Assembly: GCA_023974075.1 (NCBI GenBank)
Contig: CM043798.1
Location: 25,028,925 to 25,092,924, forward strand
Direction: 5' to 3'
DNA length: 64,000 bases
From: Chaenocephalus aceratus
Taxonomy: Eukaryota; Chordata; Actinopteri; Perciformes; Channichthyidae
Shown here: positions 31,166 to 51,865 of the stretch, piece by piece
Position numbering within the stretch: position 1 is the stretch's first letter
Layout: the number at the start of each line of letters is the position of its first letter
The notes under the pieces: model-generated
The model's database searches: none
What the model was told of the DNA's origin: nothing
Seen by the model: only the letters and a program-made list of their open reading frames with translations
Position numbers and translations under genes: made by a program

Positions 31166-32573
31166 TAGGAAATGAAGTTAAAACATGTTAAGAGACACTT
31201 CACCGTATTTAACACACTATAAGTTACAACAGAAGCATCTTCTGTCGTACACTGAACCCACCACAGACTTTATACATGGTACAAAAATATAGATTATCAT
31301 GGCTGTTCAGAGGTAGAGATGAAACCCTAAGAAGTATTTGTACTGCACCATCAAACTGAGGGGAGCCCCTCTTAACCTGTGGATGGTATTTGGGGCCCTG
31401 GTGGTATTCTGGGAGTTGAAATTCAAACAGTCCTCAGCTCAAGGTGTTGATCTTCCTCTATGCTCTGTATGGATTAACTTGACAGATCCATAAATTACTG
31501 AAGCGAGCAAGTTTTGTCTGGGTATACCAGTGAGCCAATAGGTGCGGATTTAAATAAACTTTGTGACCATGTTTTGAATATCCAAGCTATATTTGATGTA
31601 TTGTGTTTTCCAGAATTGTGTCATGATATTCTAAACATGTTTATGGAGGCACCAAAGCGCCAAGAGAGGATTCTTTTCCAAATTGATTGATTTTTTTGTA
31701 TACACATTTTCAATGGAGCTGCTCCCAGTTACATAAACTTTCAAGTTTAATTAAAATAAGCCCAGCAGTTGGACCAACAAACAAAAATCAACTCAAAACA
31801 TGACTTTACTTTTACTTGTGCCAATCGCACAGTTGACTACTTTTAGGTCCAGCATTTCTGTAGCAAAGGTGTTTACAGGGTGGGGATGCTAGCCCTACAC
31901 TACGTGCGTTCTCATGCAGGCTTTCTATCTGTGGCGTAGTTAGTACCTGCCTAGTCATGGTGAAGAAGCAAATATGCTGCAAATTTGTCTGAGTGGCCAT
32001 TGATACTGAAATCGAAGAATAAAATCATTCCCCTTCAAAATATGGTCCTCAAAGGCCATTATTATAAAAGACATTCTGTAAAACTGTGGACAGGTCACAT
32101 GATACTGCATTCTAGTCAATAATGAATCTGTCTCTAAGTATTCAAAATGTTCATTTCACAAAACTATTTGTAAAAAGCCAGAACATTCTTAAATCTATAA
32201 GCTGAGTCAGTGTTTAGGTGTGCATTACAGAAAAAGAGAGCTGTTTAGAGAACACAGTTTCACTGTGTGAGATGGTGCTTGTTGATGGCTTACTCACACG
32301 CTATGTGTCACTTCTGCTTCATGGAAAAACACATTGTGCATTCAGTACAACAGATAATTGCGTGGGTGTAGACTTGTTGGTACTTCCTTGTTGTTGAAAT
32401 GAGACCTGGCTATTTCCTAAAAGTGTGTCAGTGGCTTGTGGCGCTGCCAACGCTGCAACATATGGCGTCACACCAGCTGACTTGGCTCTAGATTGCGAGT
32501 CCATGTATTATATGCATATTCATACGTCTGTGCAAACGCATTGGTAGCTTGTGACTTTGAATGTGTCTGAGTT

Positions 32574-32574
<1 letters not shown>
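31166..32574. other. Intergenic DNA without a gene
   Basis: No coding or RNA gene was recognised in this unique-looking AT-rich stretch. Confidence 0.55.

Positions 32575-32643
<69 letters not shown>
32575..32643. repeat. (GT)n microsatellite
   Basis: Uninterrupted GT dinucleotides. Confidence 0.95.
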
Positions 32644-39407
<6,764 letters not shown>

Positions 39408-40019
39408 ATGAACACACGAGTGACCGTGTGTGTGAATGTGTATGTGTCCGTGCCAGTGTTTCAAATTACACTCAAGTCTCTTTGGGACGGTCCTAAAGAT
39501 AGTGACCAGGCAGGAGTGTGTCCATGTGGTGTAACATTGCAGCACTCGGATGCAGAAATAGAGTACGCAGAACTGCTCTGACAGAGAGAGAGGAGAGGAT
39601 TACAGTGCAATGAAAATGTAAAACAGAATTAAAGTAAGAGACTGGAGTTGTGGAGTTGATCAATATGCTACACATGTGTGTGTTAACAGCTCAAAACTGC
39701 ACAGTAGTATGAAAAAAACCTCTTTGTGCAAGATAGACAAATAATAACTGAATTACCGTCTGCTTCTCAAAATCTGTTTATCCAATGAAACCCTATCATG
39801 CTCGAGGGAATAGAAAAGAACAATAATACAATTGTAGTGTGTGGTGAAATGTGATCCGACTATGAAGCAATGCGTAAGTGCCATAAATAACTGTCATTCC
39901 ACAATGTAAAATCACATTCATCCCTGCAAAACAAATATCAAGTCCAACCACTAAAATATGCTTTAGAAAATATATACCACTATTTCACTGTGTGTAGTGA
40001 AATGTGATGTACCTATGGA

Positions 40020-40145
<126 letters not shown>

Positions 40146-40294
40146 CACCCTCTCCTCCTCTTCTGGGCCCCATGCCTCCTTAATTCTCTCCACCTTCCAA
40201 CTCACCAGTATTTCAGTAGTTTGTCGTAAAACCCCCAAACTACTGCTGAATCTAACCCATGCAGATTCTACATTCATTCCCAGCAATATAATAT

Positions 40295-40520
40295 GATATA
40301 ATAGAGTAGAGTTTAATAGAGCAGAATAGAGTACAGAATACTGCAGAGTATAGCATAATAGAACATAACAGAATAGTGTAATGGAATAGAAAAAAGTGGA
40401 ATAGAAAATACTAGAGTAGAACATAATAGAGTAAAGTAGAACAGAATAGAGTAAAGTAGAACAGAATAGAGTAGAAGAGAATACAATTGAATAGAGTAGA
40501 GACAGTAGAATAGAATAAAA
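40295..40520. repeat. Degenerate AGAATAGAGTA-type pentanucleotide array
   Basis: About 220 bases made of AATAGAGTA, GAATAGA and TAGAACA variants. On the other strand it reads as TTCTATTCTA, giving spurious Tyr/Ser/Leu-rich frames. Confidence 0.85.
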
Positions 40521-41042
40521 TGCATGACCCTGCCTATTGCTTTACATAAGCAGGGGGCTTCCTTGACATTCACGATTATAAGGATATCATTACTTGACTC
40601 TTCAGGACAGCAAACATCTTCCCTGAACACAAAATCTAACAGGGGTGTCAACACACATTATCATCAACATATTCTGATGTCTTAAGTTAACATGTGCTGC
40701 CCCAGAGGAGACGGCATCTTCTTCTTTTTACAGTGCACTTCCCCTTTGTTCTCTCTTCCTCCTTTCTCCCCCTCTCCCTCGCCTCGGTCACCTTGTAACG
40801 ATGTGTCTCTCTTTCTTCTCCCCGCAGAGGAAGATGAGGAAGATGAAGAGGATGCCTGCTTCGCACCGCCAGTGCTGAGAGGAAGAAGGGAAAGAAGGAG
40901 GGAAGGAGGTAACGTGGAGAGACGAAAGGAGAGAAGTAAAGGGGAGGGGGAAGAGAGGAGAGAAAGGGGGGCTGGTAGATGTAGCTCTAGCTGTGGGCCG
41001 GGGGGAGAGCTACCTAGCCCGGGCTGCTCTGCCGAAACATCC

Positions 41043-44000
41043 ATGGGTGGCTGTGTCGGGAGCCACCACGACTCCTCGGGCAGCTTAAACGAGAACTCGG
41101 ACGGCACTGGAGGTAACGTACTGCGCGTCATTTAGTACAAACACGTTTTTTAGAGGGGGTCCTGCAGGGTTTTTGCATGTTGTCCTGTGCTGGAGTTTTC
41201 CTTTATACCCGAGCCAGACAGCCGGAGACAGACATGGCAGCCCAGCCCTCCCGGGTATCTCGCTCCAAACAGCGGGGCCTTGAAGCGAGAAATGACGCCT
41301 CGTCGCTACTTTATACACTGGGGGATAATGTACTGTGCGACCCTGCCTCCCTTTGTTCTTTGGTTTTTTGACTGAGCGACTCGGCTAAAATGTAGCCCAG
41401 TTAGCTTGCTAGCTTTTTCTGCATAACAAATATGGGTCACAGATGGCTCTGGCATGCAAGGGAGTGATGCAGTCTGATTTAAATTATGTCCTGACTGTTA
41501 TCCTTAAGCATGCTCCACCAAATCGACCAATGTTAGGCTTTTGCTTTTCAATTACTGTTCTTGTTTACTGCTGGGAAGTGTTGGGGAGAAAAGGGGAGGA
41601 GGTGTCAACACTTAAAGGGTGCTTCAGCTTTATGATAAAGGAAGTGTGTTATATATATCTGCGGGTATTTGAACAAGGCCCAAGAGCTACAAGTACCATG
41701 CTGTCCATCCACTGGGAGCAGAACAGTAATATCAAACTATAAAATACTGCAACGAATAAGCTTCATTTTAGGCCTATTTTTTGTGTGCAATACCTAAGGT
41801 AATGGGGCATGATTTACCCCATCTACAAATATATGTTTAGGGTCCACTATTTGTACTACTGGTTAAACTATAACTTGGGTTAAAACCATCAAAAGGTGCA
41901 TTACATATGGAGGATGTACCGTGGTGCAAAAACCAGCATAGTGTGTAATAGTGTGTACATGTAAATGGGAGACACTGATGGATACATGGAGGAAAGAAAG
42001 ATGCTTTGAGATTTTTAGAATCTGAACAACAAGGCCATGTTTTGTAGAGATTTGTTTTAATTTGGTGCTGTAGATAACTTTTTACTGTGGTTTCCTAATT
42101 GTCTGATCTGAAAAGGGGTTTCACTTCTGAACAGTAAGTTATTTTAATCACACATTGGGAGACGGAGCTGGGTTGGGGGTGGGGACTGAGCACTTAAGTG
42201 ATGCTGAGATATAGCCTGGTTTCCTTAATGTCTTCCTCTGTGGCTCTACATCCGTTTTGACAATTTGTTCCCTGTCTTCCTTGAAATCTAGATGTCACAT
42301 AAACAGGTTTCAGAGATCCCTTTATCTGTGACGGAGTGTGTGTGTACAAGAAGCTACGCAGTGTTAAAACACATGCAGACAAGCAGCTGTTACTTGACAC
42401 CTTTCCTTGATGAGGACAGAAACAATGCAATAAGACCACAACACATGCACATTTATCTGTTTTCACCGAAGCAGGTCTCACAACTAAGGTTGTCTGGTTC
42501 ACATGTACTCTCACACATACTGGCCCACATACAGCCCTTAGGATTTCTGAGAATTCCTGAAAGACAGGTAAGTGGGCTAGCATTTATAAGTAAATTAGTA
42601 TATTTTGAGCTGGAAAGTAGGCTAATGCAGGTTGTAGGCCTATGAAAAAGCAGTCAAGTTGGTGATAACACATACATATTCATAAATAAAGGAAGATATT
42701 TTTTAGCAGATTACTGTTAATAAACTGCCTGCAGAACATGTTTAATGTACATATTCTGTTTAGCTAGTATAAGCCGCTGCTTATTTATACAAAACCACAT
42801 GTGTGGTTCATGAGAGCTGTGGGATTAACTATTCAATTAGAATAATTAAAATAAATCATTTTTCATTTTCTTATGCAAAAATTGCAGATATCACCTTGGA
42901 CCTTGAGAAATGATGATGGATATGTATAAAATTGATCAAGAAAACAATAGCACACCTGAAGTTTTAACTTCATTTGCCCTCTGTCCCTTCTGGTAATGAA
43001 CATTTTTTTTTATAACGGTTAACTATGAAAATATACACAACCAAATAGGAAAGAAAGTCAACGTAAACAGTCAGTCAGTCAGAGCACTTATTTACTATAA
43101 ACAGTCAGTTGAAGGTTGTTGTTGCTATCAGACTGTGCCGTGTGATCATCAGAGTACATGTGTACCAGCAGCAGGTGTAACTAAACACCTTGATCCGTCA
43201 TTCTCTCCTCTCTCATGTCTCCGTGTTGCACGTACACACGCACACATACACACCGTTCTTTACCTGTCGTCCCCTTCGCTGTTGATCCAGATGGTGTTAT
43301 TCATCAGCTATTCTGCTGCAGATGGAGCGCTGTTAGATGCTATAACCCTAACCTTGTATCTGGGTTGAGTAACACAACACGTCTTGCTTCAGTTCTGCTT
43401 AGACTGTGTGAGCTCCATGTACATGCTAGCTCATGGTTAATCTGTCACCTAACAAGAGAAATCTTATCTGACTGATGCTTTGTTTCAAATAAATCCTAAC
43501 TCTTCTTCTTCCCTCTTTTTCTATTATTCATTATTCTAACTTCTCATTTTCATCCTCCCACCTCTCTCTATCTTACACTTTGTGTCTACTTTCTCTTCCC
43601 TACATCCCCATTTGTTTCTGTTTTACTTATTTTGTCCTCGTTATCCCTTCTTCTTCTACTTCTCCACCCTTCCGTCTCCTCTACCAATCCCCATGTTATT
43701 TCTTTCCTCACATCCGTTTGATTTACCTCACACTCATACTCCGTGTTTCTATCTTTCCCCTCTGGTTCTTCTCCTCCATCTTCCCTCCACCCTCCTATCT
43801 TTCTTTTCTCTCCATCTCTGCTTTCCTCTCCCTCCCAGTGGCTCTGGGGCGTAACCAGCCCCTGAAGAGAGAGCGGCCTAAATGGAAAAGTGACTACCCG
43901 ATGACTGAAGGCCAGCTGCGCAGCAAGAGAGATGAGTTCTGGGATACGGCGCCAGCATTCGAGGGCCGGAAAGAGATCTGGGATGCTCTGCGGGCCGCGG

Positions 44001-47000
44001 CCAGCGCCTTTGAAAGCAGCGACCACCTGCTGGCTCAGGCCATCCTCGACGGGGCCAGCATCACACTGCCTCACGGTAAGGCACATTGCCACTGTGAAGG
44101 ATGTAGCAAATAAGATTAGATTAGATTAGACTTAATTGTGATTGAGTGCAAGTACTAAGACAACAAAAAATGCAGTTAGTATCTAACGAGAAGTGCAAAA
44201 GAAGTAGTAAAGTGCAGAGTGATATCAAGTATAAATATAAATATATACATCTGACACTGTGATCCGTATAAGGCAGTATAAACATTACAAAAAAATGAAT
44301 GCCGTCTCATTTATACCTGATCTATAGTGCTGTCGATCAGGTATAAATTACATGGTATAGTACAGACACAATACAGAACAAAAAGGGATATATTATTGAC
44401 CGTTATTGACATTTTAAAGTTTTAGTATGCCATAGAAAATATAGTCGTTTGGACAGTTTTTCAAATACAGATAAGTTGGTATGGCATAAGAGGAAAACGT
44501 ATTAAATAGCTCATTTTATTGTACTCTTTCAAATACCGCTGTGGGTCCCTTTTCCTAAATTGCCTAGAGAGACTCAAACTCGGCTGTAAGAGTTTCACAA
44601 GTCTTAACTGAAAGCTGCAGATCTTGTAGTTTTTATGTGTATCTCAAGTTAATCAGAATCAGAAGTCCTTTATTCGTCCCACAGCAGGGTACATTTACAA
44701 TGTTTCAGCAAATGGACACTCCAGACAAAAGTAACACATTAAATAGAGAGATTGCACATGTTTATGAAGAAAACCTAATAAGTACCCATCCATGGAACAG
44801 AAATAAGAAGCAGCAAGTAAGTGAACATATAAAGTAATGAGGGCAATGCCTCTATGGGCCTTTTTTAAAAGAGCAAAGCAAAGATTGTGAAATGGCTCTG
44901 TCAGTCAGACACACATTTCTGCCAGACAGCTTCCTTTACCTATGGGGGGGGGGCCCCAGTAAATATCAGCTCTTTTATATATATATTATAGGTTACAACA
45001 AAAGATTTGAGAAGAAATATGTAAGACAGCTTCCTCAGGAAGTATTGTATACATCCCCTGTAGTTTCAAGTCTGGTGTTGAAGTTTCATAAACAGGAAGT
45101 AAGTCTGCCGTCTGTTTGGGCTGGTGGCGTCTGTGCACAGTAAGTGAGTGTTTAATGAATATGGACCGTATTCCAAGCAACTCCAGTCATTTACAGTATG
45201 CTGATGCGGAGACTCTTAAGTGTATCTCAATGACCACATTGTAGAGTTTAGACTATTAAGAGTTATATACTGCATTAGGAATCAATAAAAAATACATGTA
45301 AGGGGGCGTACACTTGGTCTTTTGAAAGGACTCAAGTACATTCACTCAGATGCCAATAAAGGGAATGCAACTTTGAAAAACGTACTGGAGACCATTCAGA
45401 TGGAACAAATCAATATAATTGGCTCCGATTCAGAAAACCCAGCATCTCCACACATAAATGATCATCTGCTTGTACAGGCTTTCTATTTGTGGATGTGCGT
45501 CATTCTTTTGATTCCTAATTCCTTTCACCGTCATATTGCCTTTACACTGGTGGCAGGGCTGCCAAATGAATTGCCCAACTGCTCATCATCTTGTTTTAAT
45601 TCATACACATACCTGGGTATTGAACTCATACATTTTATCCTTTGCAATACTGCATCAGAATTGTGTATTGGAGTTCAAAGTAAAAAATGATGGTAGGCCT
45701 AATCTCACTGGATTGTGCATAAATGTCCTGTTTATGTCCCGAGGACAGAGGAGAGAGCACAGTATAAAAACATCTAGCCTATAAATATCCCATAAAAGGA
45801 TCTGAACCCACTAAACAATGATCATTATTGTCCATTGTGATATTTCACTCTGGACATGCCATGGTGATGTGCCAATGTTGTGCCCAACCCAGTACGTCAA
45901 CAGGGACATTAACTCTCAAGGTCAGCTCTACCTGAACATGATTTGGGTGTATATCAGTGACAACAGGCTTTTTGTGAATGTAAACATAGTATGTATTGTC
46001 CTGCTCCATTGCCTTTAGTAGTTTGGACGGGTCGGATCAGATCCCGCTGGGCTGCAGCCGTGGATTCCCCAGGCACCACTTCACTTCTCCAGAACTCAGT
46101 ACAAATAGCAGACAGATTACTTAGATATTTGTATTGCCAGCAAGTGTATGTCTTTTTATGCTTTTGTCATTCCAGTTCCAATTAGGTATGTAAGCACAGT
46201 TCACAGTGCTTTGCACAAAAAACATAGACGGATTAAGATATGGACGTAGTGCCCTCAGTAGGCTAACATTCTCACAATGCAATGGCTAACATTGATGCTA
46301 AGCTGGTGTAAGGTTTCCCATGTTAGCATGCTAATGTTTGCTAATCAGAATTTAACACAAAATACAACTGAGGCGGATGGGAATACCTTTGGACAAAACA
46401 AAGTCTTGGACAAATCATATTTTTGACTTGATGATGGCAGGAAAAAAACAGGGTATCACCAAAAAGAGATTTCTTGGCAGTCAAATGACATGGCATGTGC
46501 AATCTAGCCAATAGTTTGCAGTAGTCTGGGCCGAAGTGGTGAGCTGATCATCTGACATTGCCACCTTGTGAATAAAGCTGCTAGAATGGGGAACATGCTG
46601 TTTCACTGTAGGATTATTTTGTTAAATATCAGCTTTTTAGAAGCAGTCAATGATCCACCACTTCTAAAAGCTTACATTTAAAAATAAAATAAAAAGCTCA
46701 ATTACAGTATGGAAATGTATTGGCTGATAGTGCAGACTTTGTTTTTGTGGCATTCAGGAAATAGAAGTGGGTATTTAGATCCCACTGCATTCCAACGGAG
46801 ACTTTTGCCTCATTGGAGATGCATCGGCTGATGGGCTCGTTTTTCAGTGCATATAATTGGATGGGAGACCAACTTGATCTGCGGTCCTCCAAAGTGACTC
46901 TGTGAAGCATAACAATGGGAATCATTTGCATTAGTTTGTCAACATGTCGGCGTCCATCCAACCTGCAAAAAAAAAAATATCATGTTCACCAATGCACATT

Positions 47001-49967
47001 TGAAATGTCCTCTGTTTGAGCCATAGCCAGTACAGCTTCTTGGGGTTATGCAATGCAGCACATCAGCAACACATACTTTTTATGTTTACAAATGTTTTCC
47101 AGCTTTGATCAAACGATGAAATCTCTTAAATTAGGTGCACGGCTTTAAGCCCTCTCTTGGGAGGTTTATTCAATCTAAACTCAATGTTTAATGAAATCCC
47201 ACAACTGAAGGCATTAGCAGCACCTGGAAACCATTAGCTCCCTGCTGCAGAAGTCAGAAGGACTTAAGTGGAGCCACCAGGGGAAAAAGCAAGTGAGGTA
47301 TACAGACATAGCAACATATTTAAAGAAAGTCAGTGACCCATGTGTACCATTACATTTAGATTAGCTTCTGTGACTTTGGCTAATGGCTAAGATAGCTTCC
47401 CCATATGTGGCTGTCTTTGCTCTTTTGTCATTGTTACAGGAAGGGATTTAAAGTACATTTATTGACATCATTTCAGACTACAAAAAAGAGGGGTGATGAT
47501 TTCAACTAGACCTTAAAACATTGTCATCAAACTGGTCTGGTGAATCTGGTTCCTGGTATTTCAGTTATGTAAGTGCCAGAAGTGGAGAGATTCAAAACAT
47601 GCTTACTAATTGTCACATTTGCAAATGATTTGTTCCCATTTGTTAAAAGAGTTTGCCTACATATGTTTTGCTCACGCTAAGAGAGGACGGATGTTGTTTT
47701 GGTGTTGATATAACTTCTATATTCATTTTCACGCCAAGTGGTTTTTGGTGAGTGCTGTGACAATATAGCCCACTTGTTAGCCACATTAGTACCGTTTAAT
47801 TTCTACAAACAATCAAAATGAAGCCTCAATTTCTCGCTCTCACATCCACTTTGGTGAGACTGTCCTGAGGCCTAACATTGGCTTAATGTCCTCACCTTTA
47901 CCACAGCATTCGTCATCTCGAGACCAGAGAGCAACATCCTGTGGGCTGAGGACTCATCTCAGTCTCACTTACCACAAAACGAATTAGCTCTAGTCGCCTG
48001 TACCTCAACACATGTCATAAAACAACATGAGTAGTCCACTGACCTTTTTAAAACGTTTACAAAATGACTTTTGAAATCACTTATTGCTTTTGAGGGGACT
48101 GTTTTTTACCCTGGTCTTTAATTAGTTTTGGCTCCAAGGTAGATCACCTTTTTAAAAGCCATTACGAGAAAAGACAAGTGTTTTTTTTATTTGACTCATA
48201 ACTGTGTATTACAGTAAAAGCTCAGTTTGGTAGAAGCTGTGGCAAAATGTTCTGAGAAAGGTCCAAGAAAGTTTTTGGAGTGTATGCTCCAGATAAAAAA
48301 CTGAAAATCAGCATTTAGGAAAAATAATTGCCCTGGGAAAAGAGAGAGCCCAATGGGGGGGGGGCAGCGATCTTACCTGGAGGCGTGTGTGCTAGTGTGC
48401 GAAGTCACCAAAACTCAGGAATAATGCCACATCCCTTGCAACGAAAGTCTTTATCAGCATTGTGTGACTTATTTGGCAAACTCTTGGATGCGACAAACAT
48501 TAATTTAGATAAAAGGCCCTCACTTGAACTTCAACAGTTCAAAAACAAAAGGCTTATTACCACAATAGAAGGACTTTTCAGGAATGAAATAGTTGACATC
48601 AAGCCCTTGTTTGGGGGGACTTGTTTAAAATCCCCTTGAGGACCTTTGGGGTCCCCCCTGCGAATATCATTGTTCTTTGTTTCTGTGGAATATTATGACT
48701 GCTTCACTATATCTTATTTCCCCCTCTCCACCAACTCTGTGTCTGAATCACAGTCAACAGTGACATCATTAGTTTGAAGGGCAACAGACGCATGACATTC
48801 CCTTTTCTCCCACTTTCACTCCATACACGTCTTTGTGTTCTGTTGAGACTTACTTTCATTTCTCCATTTCCTATTCCTGAGTGAAATGTGAATAGAGGTC
48901 AGGTTTTGGCTTGGACAACACAGGAACACAGTAATTTAAATACAACATAAATGCCAACTATTTATCAAGCATGACTTATCCAGTTCATTTTAAAGTGAAA
49001 GATTAAGGGGAAAGTGGATGGTTCACCTGTAATGCTCAGATTTTAGTGGTCAATTATTCACCCAGTGTACTAAATATACCTGCATGCACACAGGTGTGTT
49101 TAAATGTGTATGCAGTTTACAGTACGCTGGAGATAAAGGTTTGTACTTTCTAGTAGTAGTGCACATATTAATCCTACAATATCACATTCCATAAAAAAAC
49201 TGCATTTAGATTTGGTAAAAACTGTAGCAGGTTAAATCATAAAGTAACCTGGCAATATTTTACCTTTTTCTAACGTCTGGTTTACTTTAATGGGATAAAT
49301 AGATTGCACATGTATAGAAACATGTTTTGTGTGCCTCCACAATCTCAATGAAACTTAAGAATTACATATGTTCACAACTGACTGAAAACTGTTAACCAAA
49401 CTTGAAATTGTTTTAATTAAGTGTTGACATGTTTCCTTTCCTCCAGGAGCTCTGACTGAGTGTTACGATGAGCTGGGGAACCGGTACCAGCTGCCGGTCT
49501 ACTGCCTCTCTCCTCCCGTCAACATGATTGAGGAGCGCTCCGACGAGCCTGACGGGTCGGACCCCGACTCCGGGGCCGCGGACCCCTCCACGGGCAGCGC
49601 CAGCGAGGCCGGATCAGGGGGAGAGTGCCTGCTTCGGCTCCGGCTCTCCACGGGTCGCGACCTGCGGCTGGTGGTCCGCTCCACGGACACAGTGGGCATG
49701 ATGAAGCGCCGTCTCCTAAACCAGGAGGGCGTTCCCGCTGCGACCCAACGCTGGTTCTTCTCCGGCCGGCCGCTGACGGACAGACTGCGCTTGGACCAGC
49801 TCAACATCTCCAGGGACTACGTGGTGCAGGTCATCCTCAGCCAGCCGCCGCAGCCCGAGCCGCTGTTAACACCAGGACACACACCAGGACACACACCAGA
49901 GGCCTCTGGGCCAGCGGGGGAGGAAGGAGCCGAACTGCCGCAAGAGCCCACGCCAGTAGAGAATTAA
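41043..49967 (+). CDS. ubtd2: Ubiquitin domain-containing protein 2
   Basis: Three coding exons: 41043-41112, 43839-44075 and 49447-49967, totalling 275 codons (the human protein has 234, from memory). The start [19 protein letters not shown] is nearly identical to UBTD2 and predicts N-myristoylation. Exon 2 encodes the conserved N-terminal domain ([39 protein letters not shown]). Exon 3 gives [19 protein letters not shown], a longer acidic Gly/Ser linker, then a ubiquitin-like domain ([20 protein letters not shown] ... [12 protein letters not shown] ... DYVVQVI) and the family ending TPVEN. UBTD proteins act as cytosolic adaptors that bind ubiquitin-conjugating enzymes. Exon 3 is much more GC-rich than its surroundings and holds a linker expansion and a small Pro/Gly/His-type tandem near 49865-49900. 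Choice of UBTD2 over UBTD1 rests on the exon-1 sequence and synteny. Confidence 0.95.
41113..43838 (+). other. ubtd2 intron 1
   Basis: GT-AG intron with a long pyrimidine-rich run (43500-43835) before the acceptor. No other gene was recognised. Confidence 0.8.
44076..49446 (+). other. ubtd2 intron 2
   Basis: GT-AG intron of 5.4 kb. It holds fragments of fish retroposon tails (about 44106-44170 with TTAGATTAGATTAGAC, and 44648-44710 with AATCAGAATCAGAAG then TTTATTCG) and a possible antisense exon at 46698-46968. The rest appears unique and non-coding. Confidence 0.6.
46698..46961 (-). pseudogene. Possible antisense exon of unknown origin in ubtd2 intron 2
   Basis: On the minus strand a T-run followed by GCAG ends at about 46964. 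A frame then stays open for about 88 codons to a stop near 46698. Its composition is ordinary protein-like (for example [16 protein letters not shown] and [20 protein letters not shown]) rather than repeat-like. I do not recognise the family. It could be a final exon of an antisense gene, a retroposed fragment or chance. Confidence 0.3.
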
Positions 49968-50698
49968 CTCGCCCCAACATGGCCGCCTGGAACGGGCTGG
50001 GAGTATAAAACAAGGGGGATAACAAGGGAGAAACAAAGAATGAAAGTTGATTCAGATTTTTCTCTTTTGATTTTCTCTTCTGTTTTTCCTCTTCTGTTTT
50101 TGGGCAGAGGTTGGCTGTCTGCCGGAGCTAAAGGACTCTTGAATTGAGAAAAGACTCTTCCTTTTTGGTTTTACACGTTGAAATGTTGACCTTTTTGAAG
50201 TCTTTTGAACTGTTCCTATGGAAACCAAACAACAACAGAAAGAGAACCCTATCAGATGGCGTAAAGGGTTTTCTTAGCGACGCTGATGATGTCCGAGATG
50301 TTTCTGTGTTTCAGTATCCATTCAAGTTCTGCTCTCTGGCAAAGCAAACGGCTCCCGGTCAGCAGAACTCTGTTTATGAGGCTACAGGGTTATACATCCA
50401 ACAAACAGAAATACATTTGCATTTCAATAGAACTCAACATGGGCAGGACGGAAAGAAAGGAACGAATATAGTTTAACAATCGGGACGGTTTTTTCAGACC
50501 ATTTTTTGTTATATGTGCATCAAATCAAGAACACACTTCCCTTGGGGATCAAGTCAGTTCACTATGCTGTAAAGAAAAGGCGCTCGTATTAAACATGTGT
50601 GTGTTGGGGGGGGGGGGCATGAGGCGTGTTACCGAGCTGCTGCTGGATTAAAACGCTTTATTTCACTCTGCTTCACGGAACAATCAGAGCAATCATGT

Positions 50699-50704
50699 AA
50701 TAAA
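50699..50704 (+). terminator. ubtd2 poly(A) signal
   Basis: AATAAA about 730 bases after the ubtd2 stop. The 3' untranslated region 49968-50698 contains no other gene. Confidence 0.6.
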
Positions 50705-50706
50705 CA

Positions 50707-50709
<3 letters not shown>

Positions 50710-50786
<77 letters not shown>
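50710..50786. repeat. (GT)n microsatellite
   Basis: GT run immediately after the ubtd2 poly(A) signal, ending in GCGT variants. Confidence 0.95.
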
Positions 50787-50791
<5 letters not shown>

Positions 50792-51366
50792 GCGTGCGTG
50801 GCAACACTTAAACAAGTGGTAAAAAGATGGAACATTGGAAACACAGTTGCATATTTTGATTCAAAATAGAATGTTTTTAATTAAAATGGATAATTGTTTC
50901 TATTCCTCGATCTCTGTCTCATTATTTGCTTGGAAAAGCTTTTGTTTTCTCGTAGAAGTGTGAAAAAACTGATGGCTGTCACAATGTCTTTTTAATTCCA
51001 GTTTTCGCCCATACGTATATTGTTAAAACTATTGCAGTTTCAAAATGTATGAAGAAGCAACCCCATAACACAGTGAAACAAATGGTTATGAATTCCATAA
51101 ATTAAATAACAATTGTCACATTTCAGGACATATTTGTAAGAAACATGTTCAGGAAATGAACATCTTTGCTTCCCATGGAGTTCAACTTTGATGAGCTTTC
51201 AGATAAAAATCTCCTCGACAGGTGATCGCCCGAATCCACGTATGTCTAAGCGTACTTACCGTTAAACAAGGTCAGATAGCTGTTTCTCTCTGCTTTCAGT
51301 CTTTCAAACCCATGATCGATACATTGACTTAACCCAATGAATCCCAGATTAGCTGATATATTGGGT

Positions 51367-51430
51367 GTTAACCCTTTCATGCATGAATTATGAAAACCTC
51401 AGTCAGGATTTTTTTACCAAGTGTTATTAT
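51367..51430 (+). mobile_element. PiggyBac-type end (TTAACCCTTTCATGCATGAA)
   Basis: A common fish piggyBac/MITE terminus starts here. No opposite end was identified nearby, so only one end may remain. Confidence 0.4.
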
Positions 51431-51650
51431 TGCTCTTGGGGCAAAACAAGATTTGAACTAGTTTTTTCAAAGAGATTTTTATATGTCCACTCAGGTGGGC
51501 ACTATGCGTTCAGGGTTTGAACTGAAGAGATGTACATTTTGAAAAAATTATAAATAAAGATGTGCAAACTTAAAATTACATTATAATAATATAAGTATAT
51601 TGATTTACGGCCCAAAAAGATATTGCAGATGAAGTATTTTCAAAAATAAC

Positions 51651-51865
51651 CAGGGCCAGGGGCCAATTTGAGGCCCCACGCACAGTTATTTGATGAGTGC
51701 TAGTGGAGCCTCGCAGCGGTTAAACTGTGCCGCGCCACCCTAATTGCGCCACATAAGCGCATAAGTGCGCCTCAGATGAGGCCCCCCTCCGCAAGGTGTG
51801 GCCCCCTCCACAAGGTGAGGCCCCACACAGTCTGCATGATCTGCCTGTAGGGAGGGACGGCCCTG
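51651..51865. mobile_element. Short hAT-like MITE
   Basis: Left end CAGGGCCAGGGGCCAAT; right end, inverted, CAGGGCCGTCCCTCCCTACA. Internal GAGGCCCC repeats resemble the element at 27953-30630 (its right end shares CTGTAGGGAGGG). No exact target duplication was seen. Confidence 0.55.

Noticed and set aside
43586..44092. 168-codon minus-strand ORF antisense to ubtd2 exon 2
   Set aside because: Shadow of the real exon and of the pyrimidine-rich intron end.
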